Source: Isoptericola croceus (lineage in GTDB: Bacteria; Actinomycetota; Actinomycetes; Actinomycetales; Cellulomonadaceae). Taken from it: a stretch of 64,000 bases of DNA. The notes below the pieces were generated by a model that did no database searches, was not told the origin of the DNA, and saw only the letters and a list, made by a program, of their open reading frames with translations. Where the stretch lies: assembly GCF_029382255.1 (NCBI RefSeq), contig NZ_JARLLG010000005.1, forward strand, positions 1 to 64,000. Reading direction: 5' to 3'. Within the stretch, counting starts at the first letter, position 1. Each line of letters opens with the position of its first letter. Of the stretch, positions 16,118 to 24,873 are shown piece by piece. A program made the position numbers and the translations under genes.

Positions 16118-17764
16118 TCAGTTGATCTCCTCGAGCGAGCGGGTGCGCTTGAACGCGATGGCCGAGATCGTCGCGATGATCACGAAGATGACGATGGACA
16201 GCGCGCTCGCCAGGCCGAAGTTCTTCGGGGCGGTGCCGTCCAGCCCGGCCACGGAGTACACCATCGTGATGAGGATGTCCGTGTGACCCAGCGGCACGGA
16301 GGCGTCCGCGAACCGTGGACCACCGCCGGTGAGCATGTAGACCAGGGCGAAGTTGTTGAAGTTGAACGCGAAGCTCGAGATGAGCAGGGGCGTGGTGGAC
16401 ACCAGCAGCAGCGGCATCGTCACCGAGCTCCAGGTGCGCAGCCGGCCCGCGCCGTCGATCTTCGCCGCCTCCATCACGTCCGTGGGCAGCGACTGCAGGG
16501 CGCCGGTGCAGATGAGGAACATGTACGGGAAACCGAGCCACAGGTTGACCCCGATGAGCGAGAGCTTCGCCAGCCACGGGTCGGTGAGCCACGGGATCGC
16601 AGCACCGCCCAGGAGCACCTGGTTGATGAACCCGAAGCTGCGGTTGAGCAGGCCGGACCACAGCAGCGGCGCCACGAAGCCCGGGATCGCGTAGGGCAGG
16701 ATCAGCAGCGTGCGGTAGACCTTGCGTCCGCGCAGGTGCGGGGCGTTGAAGACGGTGGCCAGGAACATCCCGAGCAGGAACGTGGTGGCGACCGACGCGA
16801 ACGCGAAGACGAACGTCCACGCCACGACCTGGAAGAACGGACCGGCGTACCGGGAGTCGCTGAAGGCGGTGGTGAAGTTGTCGAACCCGACGAAGACGCG
16901 CCAGCCCACCTGGAGGGTGGAGCCGTCGGCGGCCTCGAACCGGCCCTCGCCGTTGGGTGCGTAGACGGCACCGGTGGTGGTGTCCGTCATCGTGTCCGCG
17001 GACTCGTCGTACAGGAGCGTCGGGGTGAAGGTGTAGCCGGTACGTGCGTCCTGGGTCCGGATCGACCCGTCGTTCGGGTCCTCGGAGACGGGCACCCGCA
17101 GGTTGGTGACCTCGGTCTGGCGCTCGAGGATCTCCTGACGGTCCAGCACCTGCCAGCCGTCCACCGCCGCGATCCGGCCGTCGGTCACTGTGGCCCCGAC
17201 CGGGCTGAGGGCGTCCTCCGCGCCGCCCACCGCCGTCGTCCCGTCCGCTGCGAGGACGGCGAAGCCGAGCTCGTCGCCGTCGGCCACGACGGTCAGCGGC
17301 AGGCTCGGAGAACCCTCGACGCGACGTTCGTTCTGCGCGAGCAGCGCGGTGATCGCGTCGTCCTTGGTGGAGTTGTGACCGTCACCGTAGTTGGTGAAGG
17401 CGACCCAGCCGGTGTAGGCGATCGTGAAGATCTGGAACGTGAAGAGGAAGATCAGGCCGGGCAGCACGTACTTCAGCGGCACCGTGCGCCGGGAGAAGTA
17501 GACCCAGTCGGCGACGACGAGCATCGCCAGCATGGCTCCCAGGACGACCCACGACTCGGCAACCCAGGCGGACCACACCACGTACGCGCCGAACGCGTTC
17601 ACGACGGCCATGATCGCGAGCTTGACGAGGAACCCGGGGCCGTAGCGGCCGGCCGGCGACTCGTCGCGCCGTGCCGCCCGGCGGGCGCGACGTTCGTCGG
17701 GTGGTGGGGTGGATCCGCCGGACCTCGCGCGGGTGGCTTCGGTGGCGTGCTGCAGGTCGGTCAT
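16118..17764 (-). CDS. malF: Maltose/maltodextrin ABC transporter permease, MalF type
   Basis: A 548-aa permease, about the length of enteric MalF. An N-terminal cytoplasmic tail (~45 residues, Arg-rich) is followed by two or three helices, then a large periplasmic-type loop (residues ~125-290, with SLPLTVVADGDELGFAVL) as in MalF-P2, then the permease core. The EAA motif is MEAAKIDGAGRLRTWSSVTM. The long external loop and the pairing with malG and malE support a maltose or maltodextrin ligand. It is separated from malE by a strong hairpin at 17786-17819. Confidence 0.92.
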   Translation of the reverse strand: MTDLQHATEATRARSGGSTPPPDERRARRAARRDESPAGRYGPGFLVKLAIMAVVNAFGAYVVWSAWVAESWVVLGAMLAMLVVADWVYFSRRTVPLKYVLPGLIFLFTFQIFTIAYTGWVAFTNYGDGHNSTKDDAITALLAQNERRVEGSPSLPLTVVADGDELGFAVLAADGTTAVGGAEDALSPVGATVTDGRIAAVDGWQVLDRQEILERQTEVTNLRVPVSEDPNDGSIRTQDARTGYTFTPTLLYDESADTMTDTTTGAVYAPNGEGRFEAADGSTLQVGWRVFVGFDNFTTAFSDSRYAGPFFQVVAWTFVFAFASVATTFLLGMFLATVFNAPHLRGRKVYRTLLILPYAIPGFVAPLLWSGLLNRSFGFINQVLLGGAAIPWLTDPWLAKLSLIGVNLWLGFPYMFLICTGALQSLPTDVMEAAKIDGAGRLRTWSSVTMPLLLVSTTPLLISSFAFNFNNFALVYMLTGGGPRFADASVPLGHTDILITMVYSVAGLDGTAPKNFGLASALSIVIFVIIATISAIAFKRTRSLEEIN

Positions 17765-17785
17765 CGGGGGCCTTCCGGGGGGCGC

Positions 17786-17819
17786 GTGACGGGCCGCGGC
17801 TACGGCCGCGGCCCGTCAC
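17786..17819 (-). terminator. Intercistronic hairpin between malE and malF
   Basis: A perfect 14-bp stem (gtgacgggccgcgg at 17786-17799, complement at 17806-17819) with a 6-nt loop lies 13 nt after the malE stop codon. It probably protects malE mRNA and partly ends transcription, giving more binding protein than permease. Confidence 0.8.
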
Positions 17820-17832
17820 GAGAGCGGGGACG

Positions 17833-19065
17833 TCAGGAGCTCAGGGCACCTTCGATGTCCGAGATCATCTTCTGCCAGGCGGCGGCAGGGTCGGCGGAAC
17901 CGGAGAGGATGTTCGCCTCGGTCACACCCCAGAACGCCCAGACCGAGCCCATCTCGGGGATGGACGGCATCGGCACGGCGTCGGCACCGACCTCGCGGAA
18001 GCCCGCGACGATCGGGTCGGACGACGCGGCGTCGGCCGCGGTGGTCAGCGCCGGCGGGCGGCCGCCGGCCTCGAACAGCGCGGTCTGCGCCTCCTGGGTG
18101 GACAGGTAGTTCACCAGGAAGTCGTTGGCGAGCAGCGCGTTCTCGCTCCGGGCGCTGACGTAGAAGCCCTGGACGCCCACGAACGGCTGCGCGGACTCGT
18201 CCCCCGCTGCGGGAACGGGGTCGATCGCGAGGTCGAGGTCGGCGAACTGCTCGAGCATCCACGGCCCGCCCACGATGAACGGCGACTCACCGCCCGCGAA
18301 CGCCTCCACGGCGATGTCGTAGGTGATGTCGGTGCTCAGGGTGCCGGCCTCGCCCTGCTCGGCGAGCCACTCGGCGAAGGCGTCGCCCGCGTCGTCACCC
18401 ATGGCGATCTCGGGCGAGTACGACCCGTCGGCGTTCTGCTCGAAGACGGGCGCCCCGAACGACGTCTGGAACGGGTAGTACGTGTACGGGTCGCCCTCGG
18501 TGGACGTCTGGATGAGGAACGGGTACTTCGTCCCGGCGTCCTCACCGGCCGCGATCGCGTCGTCCCACGTGGCGGGCGCGGAGTCTGCCAGCTCGGTGTT
18601 GCGGATGAGGGCGATGTTCTCGATCGCATAGGGCAGGCCGTAGACCTGGCCGTCGGCGGTGAACGCCTGGACGGCGACCTCCTCGAACTCCGCGGCCTTG
18701 TCGCCGAGCTCGACAGGGGCCACGACGCCGTTGGTGGTGAGCTCACCGAGCCAGTCGTGTGCACCGACGGTGACGTCGGGACCTTCCCCGGTGGGGACCT
18801 GCGCGATGAAGTCGGCCCGGATGTCCTCGAAGGGCTTGAGGACGAGCTCGACGTCCGCACCGGTCTCGGCCTCGAAGTCCGCTGCGGCGCTCTCGACCGC
18901 GGTCTGGCGGGTCTCGTCGACCCAGACCGTCAGGGTGCCGCCGTCGCCGGCCGCCTCGGTGGCCGCCGTGTCGTCGGTGGCCTCGCCGGTGTCGTCGGTC
19001 CCGCCACACGCCGTCAGGGCGAGCGTCGTGACCAGGGCGGAGGCAAGAAGGATGCTCCGTCGCAT
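17833..19065 (-). CDS. malE: Maltose/maltodextrin-binding lipoprotein of ABC transporter
   Basis: A 410-aa extracytoplasmic solute-binding protein. The signal peptide MRRSILLASALVTTLALTAC ends in a lipobox (LTAC, Cys20), and is followed by an Asp/Thr/Ala-rich linker. Family 1 features include GTLTVWVDETRQTAVE, GPDVTVGAHDWLGELTTNG (the MalE GPD-I-F-WAHD block), YGLPYAIENIALIRN and PFIVGGPWMLEQF. GGGAG lies 8 nt before the ATG at 19065. It is the first gene of malE-malF-malG. An operator-like palindrome lies ~90 nt upstream. Confidence 0.94.
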   Translation of the reverse strand: MRRSILLASALVTTLALTACGGTDDTGEATDDTAATEAAGDGGTLTVWVDETRQTAVESAAADFEAETGADVELVLKPFEDIRADFIAQVPTGEGPDVTVGAHDWLGELTTNGVVAPVELGDKAAEFEEVAVQAFTADGQVYGLPYAIENIALIRNTELADSAPATWDDAIAAGEDAGTKYPFLIQTSTEGDPYTYYPFQTSFGAPVFEQNADGSYSPEIAMGDDAGDAFAEWLAEQGEAGTLSTDITYDIAVEAFAGGESPFIVGGPWMLEQFADLDLAIDPVPAAGDESAQPFVGVQGFYVSARSENALLANDFLVNYLSTQEAQTALFEAGGRPPALTTAADAASSDPIVAGFREVGADAVPMPSIPEMGSVWAFWGVTEANILSGSADPAAAWQKMISDIEGALSS

Positions 19066-19153
19066 CGTGGTACTCCCAGCATCAGTCGGGTGGCCCGGCG
19101 GCTCGTGCCGATAGGCCCTGCTGAGGGACGAACCTAAGAGGTTCAGTCGCGTT

Positions 19154-19169
19154 TTGCAAGATCTTGCAA
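19154..19169. promoter_or_regulatory. Perfect palindromic operator between malE and the LacI-type gene
   Basis: TTGCAAGATCTTGCAA is a perfect 16-bp palindrome in the divergent control region. CTTGCAAG-type half-sites suit LacI/MalR-family repressors of maltose genes in actinobacteria. It is placed to block malE transcription and perhaps to autoregulate the repressor. Confidence 0.8.
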
Positions 19170-19257
19170 TAACGTTTCTGTAACACGACGTACACGGCGA
19201 CGTCCGCCCTGCGGTCGCCCAGGACGAGGAGGTCCGTTGTCCCCTACGATCGGCGGC

Positions 19258-20280
19258 GTGCGAACCCGACTGAGCGACCTGGCCGAGCAGGCCGGCGTCT
19301 CCACCGCGACGGTCTCGCGCGTGCTCAACGGCAAGCCAGGGGTCGCCAGCACGACCCGTCAGGCCGTCCTGGCCGCTCTCGACGTCCTCGGGTACGAGCG
19401 CCCTTCCGCCCTGCGCGGACGTTCCGCCGGACTCGTCGGACTGGTCGTCCCCGAGCTCACCAACCCGGTGTTCCCCGCGTTCGCGCAAGCCATCGAGTCG
19501 ATCCTGGCCCAGCACGGGTACACGCCGCTGCTGTGCACGCAGGCTCCCGGCGGCACCACGGAGGACGAGTACGTCTCCACGCTCGTGGACCACTCGGTCG
19601 ACGGCATCGTCTTCATCTCCGGCCTGCACGCCGACACCCGGGCGGACCACACCCGGTACGAGCTGCTCCGCGGCCAGGGCATCCCCATCGTGCTGATCAA
19701 CGGGTACGCGCCAGGGATCGACGCTCCCTTCGTCTCGCCCGACGACGCCGCCAGCGTCGATGTCGCGGTCCAGCACCTGGTCACCCTCGGGCACCGTCGG
19801 ATCGGGCTGGCCATCGGACCCGAGCGATACGTCCCCGCCCAGCGCAAGCTGGCGGCGTTCACGGCGGCGCTCGTGCGCCACGGGCTGGCCGACGACGAGG
19901 CCGCGGCACGCCGGCACGTGACCAGCACGCTGTACACGCTCGAGGGCGGGCAGGCCGCCGCGGCAGAGCTGCTTGCCGCTGACCACACCGCCATCGTGTG
20001 CGGCTCGGACCTGATGGCCCTGGGCGTCGTGCGGGCGGCCCGCGCACGAGGGCTGCGCGTCCCCGCGGACGTCTCCGTCGTCGGGTATGACGACGCCCCG
20101 TTGATCGCCTTCACCGAGCCGCCGCTGACTACCGTGCGCCAGCCGGTGGAGGCGATGGCCCACGCCGCGGTCAGCGCTCTGCTCACCGAGATCGGCGGAG
20201 ACCGTGCACCGCGGACAGAGCTGCTGTTCGCGCCGGAACTGGTCGTGCGCGGATCGACCGGCGTCGCCCCGCGGGCCTGA
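19258..20280 (+). CDS. malR: LacI-family transcriptional repressor of the maltose genes
   Basis: A 340-aa repressor: N-terminal helix-turn-helix with hinge (VRTRLSDLAEQAGVSTATVS, then RVLNGKPGVASTTRQAV; residues 1-50), followed by a periplasmic-binding-protein-like sensor domain (GLVVPELTNPVFPAFAQ, VDGIVFISG, GHRRIGLAIG, VSVVGYDDAPL). I use the GTG at 19258 because TACGAT lies 7 nt upstream, which fits a leaderless mRNA, and because family members start here; a TTG at 19237 with AGGAGG upstream is a real alternative. It is divergent from malE and next to a GH13 gene, so the effector is probably maltose or a maltodextrin. Confidence 0.9.
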   Translation: MRTRLSDLAEQAGVSTATVSRVLNGKPGVASTTRQAVLAALDVLGYERPSALRGRSAGLVGLVVPELTNPVFPAFAQAIESILAQHGYTPLLCTQAPGGTTEDEYVSTLVDHSVDGIVFISGLHADTRADHTRYELLRGQGIPIVLINGYAPGIDAPFVSPDDAASVDVAVQHLVTLGHRRIGLAIGPERYVPAQRKLAAFTAALVRHGLADDEAAARRHVTSTLYTLEGGQAAAAELLAADHTAIVCGSDLMALGVVRAARARGLRVPADVSVVGYDDAPLIAFTEPPLTTVRQPVEAMAHAAVSALLTEIGGDRAPRTELLFAPELVVRGSTGVAPRA

Positions 20281-20362
20281 GCCCAGCCGGTTTGCCACCG
20301 ATCCCCGGCCATCGCAGGCTTGTGGGCGAGCGCGACACGCCCGGTCCGTGACCTCGGCGGCG

Positions 20363-20390
20363 TTGAAAGGCTTGCAGCAAGGCATACACT
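20363..20390 (+). promoter_or_regulatory. Promoter of the GH13 gene with a MalR-like operator between -35 and -10
   Basis: TTGAAA (20363-20368), 16-bp spacer, TACACT (20385-20390). The spacer holds CTTGCAGCAAG (20371-20381), an 11-bp palindrome with one central base. It shares the CTTGC/GCAAG half-sites with the operator at 19154, so the same repressor should control both. Confidence 0.7.
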
Positions 20391-20427
20391 CGGATGCCGT
20401 ACCGACCCACGACCCATCGAGGACCTC

Positions 20428-22215
20428 ATGGCCACCACCGTGCCGACCACTCCGACAGATGCCCCGCTCACCGCGGACGCCACCGTGCACGTCGGGTCCG
20501 ACGCTGCCCGCGAGTGGTGGCGCGACGCCGTGATCTACCAGGTCTACCCCCGGTCCTTCGCCGACGGCGACGGCGACGGCATCGGCGACATCCCCGGCAT
20601 CACGGCGCGGCTCGACCACCTGCGGACCCTGGGTATCGACGCCGTCTGGCTCTCGCCGTTCTACCGGTCGCCGCAGAAGGACGCCGGCTACGACGTCGCC
20701 GACTACCGCGACGTCGACCCGTTGTTCGGCACGCTGGCCGACTTCGACGAGATGCTCGCCGGCGCCCACGAGCGCGGCATGCGCGTCATCGTGGACCTGG
20801 TGCCGAACCACACGTCGGACCAGCACGCCTGGTTCCAGCAGGCGCTGGCCGCCGCCCCGGGCTCGCCCGAACGGGCGCGCTACATCTTCCGCGACGGCCG
20901 CGGCCCCGCCGGCGACGAACCGCCCAACAACTGGCAGTCGATCTTCGGCGGTGCCGCCTGGACCCGGCTCGAGGCGTCGAGCACGGCCGACGGTGACGCC
21001 TTCGACGAGCCGAACCCGCAGTGGTACCTGCACCTGTTCGACTCCTCACAGCCCGACCTCGACTGGAACCACCCCGAGGTCCGTGCGGAGTTCGAGGACG
21101 TGCTGCGGTTCTGGCTCGACAAGGGCGTGGACGGGTTCCGCGTCGACGTCGCCCACGGGATGGTCAAGGCCGACGGCCTGCCGGACTGGCACGGCCACGT
21201 CTCGATGGTCGAGGGCAGCAGCGGCGACGACGAGCAGCCCACCGACCCCGGCGCGCCCGAGGACGGCTCGACCGGGGCGGGCAACCAGGGCCCGATGTTC
21301 GACCAGGACGGCGTCCACGAGATCTACCGGGCCTGGCACCGCGTGCTCGCCGAGTACGAGGGCGACCGCTGCCTCGTGGCCGAGGCGTGGGTCGAGCCCC
21401 TCTCACGGCTGGCCCGCTACGTGCGCCCGGACGAGATGCACCAGGCCTTCAACTTCTCCTTCCTGACCACCGCCTGGGACGCGGCCGCGCTGCGCCGGGT
21501 GGTCGCGGCGTCGTACCGGGCCAACGACGAGGTCGGCGCTCCGACCACGTGGGTGCTCTCCAACCACGACGTGGTGCGGCACGCCACCCGGCTCGGGCTC
21601 CCGACCGCCGGCGTGCGGCCGAACGGCGTCTTCGCCACCGACCCGCAGCCCGACGAGGAGCTGGGCCTGCGCCGCGCCCGCGCTGCCTCGCTGCTGATGC
21701 TCGGCATGCCAGGGTCGGCCTATCTCTACCAGGGTGAGGAGCTCGGGCTGCCCGAGCACACGACCCTGCCGAACGAGGTGCGCCAGGACCCCGGACACTT
21801 CCGCACCGACGGTGCCGAGGCCGGCCGCGACGGCTGTCGCGTGCCGCTGCCCTGGGAGGCCGCCGCCGCCGGGTACGGCTTCGGGCCGACCGGCGACACC
21901 TGGCTCCCGCAGCCCGAGTCCTACCGTCGGTATGCGGCGGACACCCAGTACGGCGTCGCGGGTTCCACGTTCGAGATGTACCGGGCGGCGCTGGCCGTCC
22001 GCCGCGCCGAGGGCCTCGGGCACGGCGGGCTCACCTGGCTCGACCCCTGGGTGGACTCCCCCGACGTCGTCGCCTTCACCAACCGCGGTGTCGTCGTCGT
22101 CGCCAACCTCAGGTCGGCCCCGGTCCCGCTGCCCGACGGCGAGGTGCTCCTGGCCTCCGGCGAGCTGGCCGGCACGACGCTCCCGGCTGACACGACCGTC
22201 TGGCTCCGCGCCTGA
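20428..22215 (+). CDS. GH13 alpha-glucosidase (oligo-1,6-/alpha-1,4-glucosidase type)
   Basis: A 595-aa cytoplasmic enzyme that should release glucose from imported malto-oligosaccharides. GH13 regions: AVIYQVYPRSFADGDGDGIG (calcium-like loop and start of the barrel), VIVDLVPNHTSDQH (region I), DGFRVDVAHGMVKADG (Asp nucleophile), CLVAEAWVEP (Glu acid/base) and VLSNHDVVRH (third Asp). The pattern GFRVDVAHG matches subfamily 23/30-type alpha-glucosidases of actinobacteria. I start at the ATG 20428, after GAGGA. It follows malR on the same strand but has its own repressor-controlled promoter. Confidence 0.92.
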   Translation: MATTVPTTPTDAPLTADATVHVGSDAAREWWRDAVIYQVYPRSFADGDGDGIGDIPGITARLDHLRTLGIDAVWLSPFYRSPQKDAGYDVADYRDVDPLFGTLADFDEMLAGAHERGMRVIVDLVPNHTSDQHAWFQQALAAAPGSPERARYIFRDGRGPAGDEPPNNWQSIFGGAAWTRLEASSTADGDAFDEPNPQWYLHLFDSSQPDLDWNHPEVRAEFEDVLRFWLDKGVDGFRVDVAHGMVKADGLPDWHGHVSMVEGSSGDDEQPTDPGAPEDGSTGAGNQGPMFDQDGVHEIYRAWHRVLAEYEGDRCLVAEAWVEPLSRLARYVRPDEMHQAFNFSFLTTAWDAAALRRVVAASYRANDEVGAPTTWVLSNHDVVRHATRLGLPTAGVRPNGVFATDPQPDEELGLRRARAASLLMLGMPGSAYLYQGEELGLPEHTTLPNEVRQDPGHFRTDGAEAGRDGCRVPLPWEAAAAGYGFGPTGDTWLPQPESYRRYAADTQYGVAGSTFEMYRAALAVRRAEGLGHGGLTWLDPWVDSPDVVAFTNRGVVVVANLRSAPVPLPDGEVLLASGELAGTTLPADTTVWLRA

Positions 22216-22327
22216 CCTGGGGACGGGCAGGCTGGATGCGGGGCATGCAGCGAGGTCTCGGTAACCTCCTGGTGTCCCGCGTCCAGCCGTCGCGGCAGGG
22301 CGCACGATCCGTACGAACGGGAGACCC

Positions 22328-23914
22328 GTGTCCGCGAGCTCACCGGGCGGCGCCTCGCTGCCTGCCGGCGTCACGCCCCTCACCCCGACCGACCCTCGGT
22401 TCCTGGGTGTCCACCGCGTCCTGGGCAGGATCGGCCGCGGCGGCATGGGACTGGTCTTCCTGGGCGAGACACGCACCGGAACCCGGCTGGCGATCAAGGT
22501 CGTCCGGCCGGAGTATGCGCAGGACACCGAGTTCCGCACCCGGTTCCGCCGCGAGGCCGCCGCGGCGCAGCGGGTACACAGCCGCTTCACCGCGGCGCTC
22601 GTCGACGCCGACCTGGACGGACCGGCACCGTGGATCGCCACCGAGTACATCCCCGGTCCGACACTGTCGGTCGTCGTGTCCGACGACGGCCCGCTGGCCG
22701 AACGCGACGTCCGGTCCCTGATCGATCACCTCGCCGGTGCCCTGCGGGACATCCATGGTGCCGGACTGGTCCACCGCGACCTCAAGCCCGCGAACGTGCT
22801 GCTCGGCCCGGACGGCCCGCGACTCATCGACATGGGGATCGCCCGCGCTGCGGACGCGACGTCGTTGACGGTCACCGGGATGCAGCTGGGCACACCCATG
22901 TTCATGGCGCCCGAGCAGGCCACCGTCGACGAGCCGACCGCCGCCACGGACGTGTGGGCGCTGGGTGCGGTGGCCTACTTCGCGGCCACCGGGAAGCGGC
23001 CCTTCGGGGATGCGCGTGCCGACATCATGTACTACCGGGTCGTCCACGAGGAGCCGCGCCTCGACGCCTGCCCGGCCACCCTGCGGCCGTTCGTCGAGGC
23101 ATGCCTGACCAAGGACCCGGCCGGGCGCCCCACCGTGGCCGAGATCCTCGACGCCGGGGCCGGTCTTCCCGGTCCACGACGGTCGACCGGCATGACCCCG
23201 GACGTCCCGATCGCGCCCGACCCGGAGCCGATGGACGACACCCCCGCGGACGACACCCAGGTCCCCGGAGCCGTCGCCGGCCTCGACCCGGCTTCCGGAC
23301 CCGATGCCGCACCTGCCGCCGCGCCCGCCGCCGGCAACCGCCGGGGCTGGATCATCGGAGGGCTCGCCGCCGCGGGAGTCGTGCTCGGCGGCACGGGTGT
23401 CGCACTGGCGATGAACTGGCCCCTTGCCGGCGGCCCGCAGGTCCTTGGTGGGCCGCCACCCGCGTCGCTGTCGGCCACCACCCGCAGCGAGATCGACCCC
23501 TGCGTGGTGGGGCGCTGGGAACAGACCTCGATGACCGACACCTGGAACCTGCTCGGAGAGCCCGTCGCCGTCACGGGATGGAACGGTCGTGTTCTCGAGA
23601 TCCAGCCGGACGGCACGGAGACCGTGACCTACGACGACGCCGATCCGGTGACCGGCGAGATGAGCGTCGGCACGATCGTGGACACCTGGAGCGGTACGTC
23701 GACCTACCGGATCACCACCAGCGACGGCCTGCTCCGCTTCACCGCGACAGACCACTCCGGCGCGTCGGTGGACCGCGACCTGGCTGGGTTCACCGAGACC
23801 TACGAGCCGCCGTCGGCTCCCAGCAGCGCCGTCGCCTACACCTGCGACGAGGCCACTCTCACCCAGCGGGAGCAGAGCGGCTCCTACGAGGCGACCTTCA
23901 CGCGGACGGGCTGA
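22328..23914 (+). CDS. Membrane-anchored serine/threonine protein kinase
   Basis: A 528-aa Hanks-type kinase. Glycine loop GRIGRGGMGLVFLG, catalytic Lys in LAIKVVRP, HRDLKPANVLLG (catalytic loop), LIDMGIARA, MAPEQA and TDVWALGAVAYFA are all present. The DFG motif reads DMG. After the kinase (residues ~1-275) and a Pro/Asp/Ala linker, one membrane segment (GWIIGGLAAAGVVLGGTGVALAM, ~340-360) leads to an extracellular domain of ~160 residues with no PASTA repeats (VGRWEQTSMTDTWN, beta-rich, lipocalin-like). A GTG start follows GGGAG. Signal and targets unknown; the T7SS-like genes follow directly on the same strand. Confidence 0.9.
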   Translation: MSASSPGGASLPAGVTPLTPTDPRFLGVHRVLGRIGRGGMGLVFLGETRTGTRLAIKVVRPEYAQDTEFRTRFRREAAAAQRVHSRFTAALVDADLDGPAPWIATEYIPGPTLSVVVSDDGPLAERDVRSLIDHLAGALRDIHGAGLVHRDLKPANVLLGPDGPRLIDMGIARAADATSLTVTGMQLGTPMFMAPEQATVDEPTAATDVWALGAVAYFAATGKRPFGDARADIMYYRVVHEEPRLDACPATLRPFVEACLTKDPAGRPTVAEILDAGAGLPGPRRSTGMTPDVPIAPDPEPMDDTPADDTQVPGAVAGLDPASGPDAAPAAAPAAGNRRGWIIGGLAAAGVVLGGTGVALAMNWPLAGGPQVLGGPPPASLSATTRSEIDPCVVGRWEQTSMTDTWNLLGEPVAVTGWNGRVLEIQPDGTETVTYDDADPVTGEMSVGTIVDTWSGTSTYRITTSDGLLRFTATDHSGASVDRDLAGFTETYEPPSAPSSAVAYTCDEATLTQREQSGSYEATFTRTG

Positions 23915-24048
23915 GCGGTCCCTCGCACACGGTCTGACCAGCGCGGCCGCCCGGCGCGGCACGGCGTGCCCGGTCCCCCGCACTGCTAGCGTGCCCGAGG
24001 CGTCGCGATGCTGGCGACCCCTCCCGCTCCGAACCGGAAGGACGTGTC

Positions 24049-24873
24049 GTGCGTCGTCTTCGTGTGTCCAGAAGGGGGTGGGCGCATGCCGTGGATCTGG
24101 CCCGGGACGCGCTCGCCCGGCACGATGCGTTCCCCGATGGCGTCCGTGTGCCTCCGGTGGCACCAGATGCCTCGGCGGACCCGGCTTCCGAGCTGCACGA
24201 GCTCGGGCTGCTGAGCAGCGACGGCACGCTGAGCTCGGCCTGGAGTGCTGCGCTCGGTCAGCACCTGCGTGCTCAGGTCCGCGCGACGTTGCGCGCGCGT
24301 GCCGGGCTGGTCGGTGGGACCACCGGCCTGACGGTGGTGGAGGATCGCGCGCTCCTGGTGCACGACGCTGTGCGTGGCGGTTCCACGGACGACGACGTCG
24401 CGGCGGCCTCGGCACAGGTGGAGGTTCTGCTGGCGCGGGTCGAAGACCTGTGGCCGGCCGTCGCATCGACGTTGCCGCCCTTCGAGGTGCTGACCGCCGG
24501 CGCGGAGCGGGCCGCTCCGGCCAGGGAGCAGTCGCGTACGGTGCTCGATGCGCAGGCCGCCGAGCGGATGCGTACCGGCACGGACGTGGCATCACTACCG
24601 CCGGTGGCACAACTGATCGTCCGTGCCGAGCAGGCGTCGGTGACGGTGACCGTGGAGGCGTGGCCGACGCCGGCGGCGGCGCAGGTGGTGTGGTCGCGAT
24701 GGTGGTCGGTGGCCGACGGCCGGCTGTTCGACGTGCAGATGCGTGATGATCACGCTGAGCTGGTCGAGCGGGGTGCGGGTGATGTCGCGGCCGAGCTGCG
24801 GTGGGCGCTGGTCGGTGCGATCGACGCGACCACGAGACCGTCCATCGACGCGCCGACGGGGGGTGCGCGATGA
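24049..24873 (+). CDS. Unrecognised protein upstream of a WXG-like secreted protein
   Basis: A 274-aa soluble Ala/Arg-rich protein with no signal peptide. Segments such as ELHELGLLSSDGTLSSAWSAAL and ERAAPAREQSRTVLDAQA suggest a helical N-part and a beta-rich C-part (SVTVTVEAWPTPAAAQVVWS). Its size, its layout and its place directly before, and overlapping by 4 nt (ATGA), a WXG-like protein resemble EspG-type chaperones of type VII secretion; this is inference only, and no motif proves it. The GTG at 24049 follows GGAAGGA. Confidence 0.6.
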   Translation: MRRLRVSRRGWAHAVDLARDALARHDAFPDGVRVPPVAPDASADPASELHELGLLSSDGTLSSAWSAALGQHLRAQVRATLRARAGLVGGTTGLTVVEDRALLVHDAVRGGSTDDDVAAASAQVEVLLARVEDLWPAVASTLPPFEVLTAGAERAAPAREQSRTVLDAQAAERMRTGTDVASLPPVAQLIVRAEQASVTVTVEAWPTPAAAQVVWSRWWSVADGRLFDVQMRDDHAELVERGAGDVAAELRWALVGAIDATTRPSIDAPTGGAR

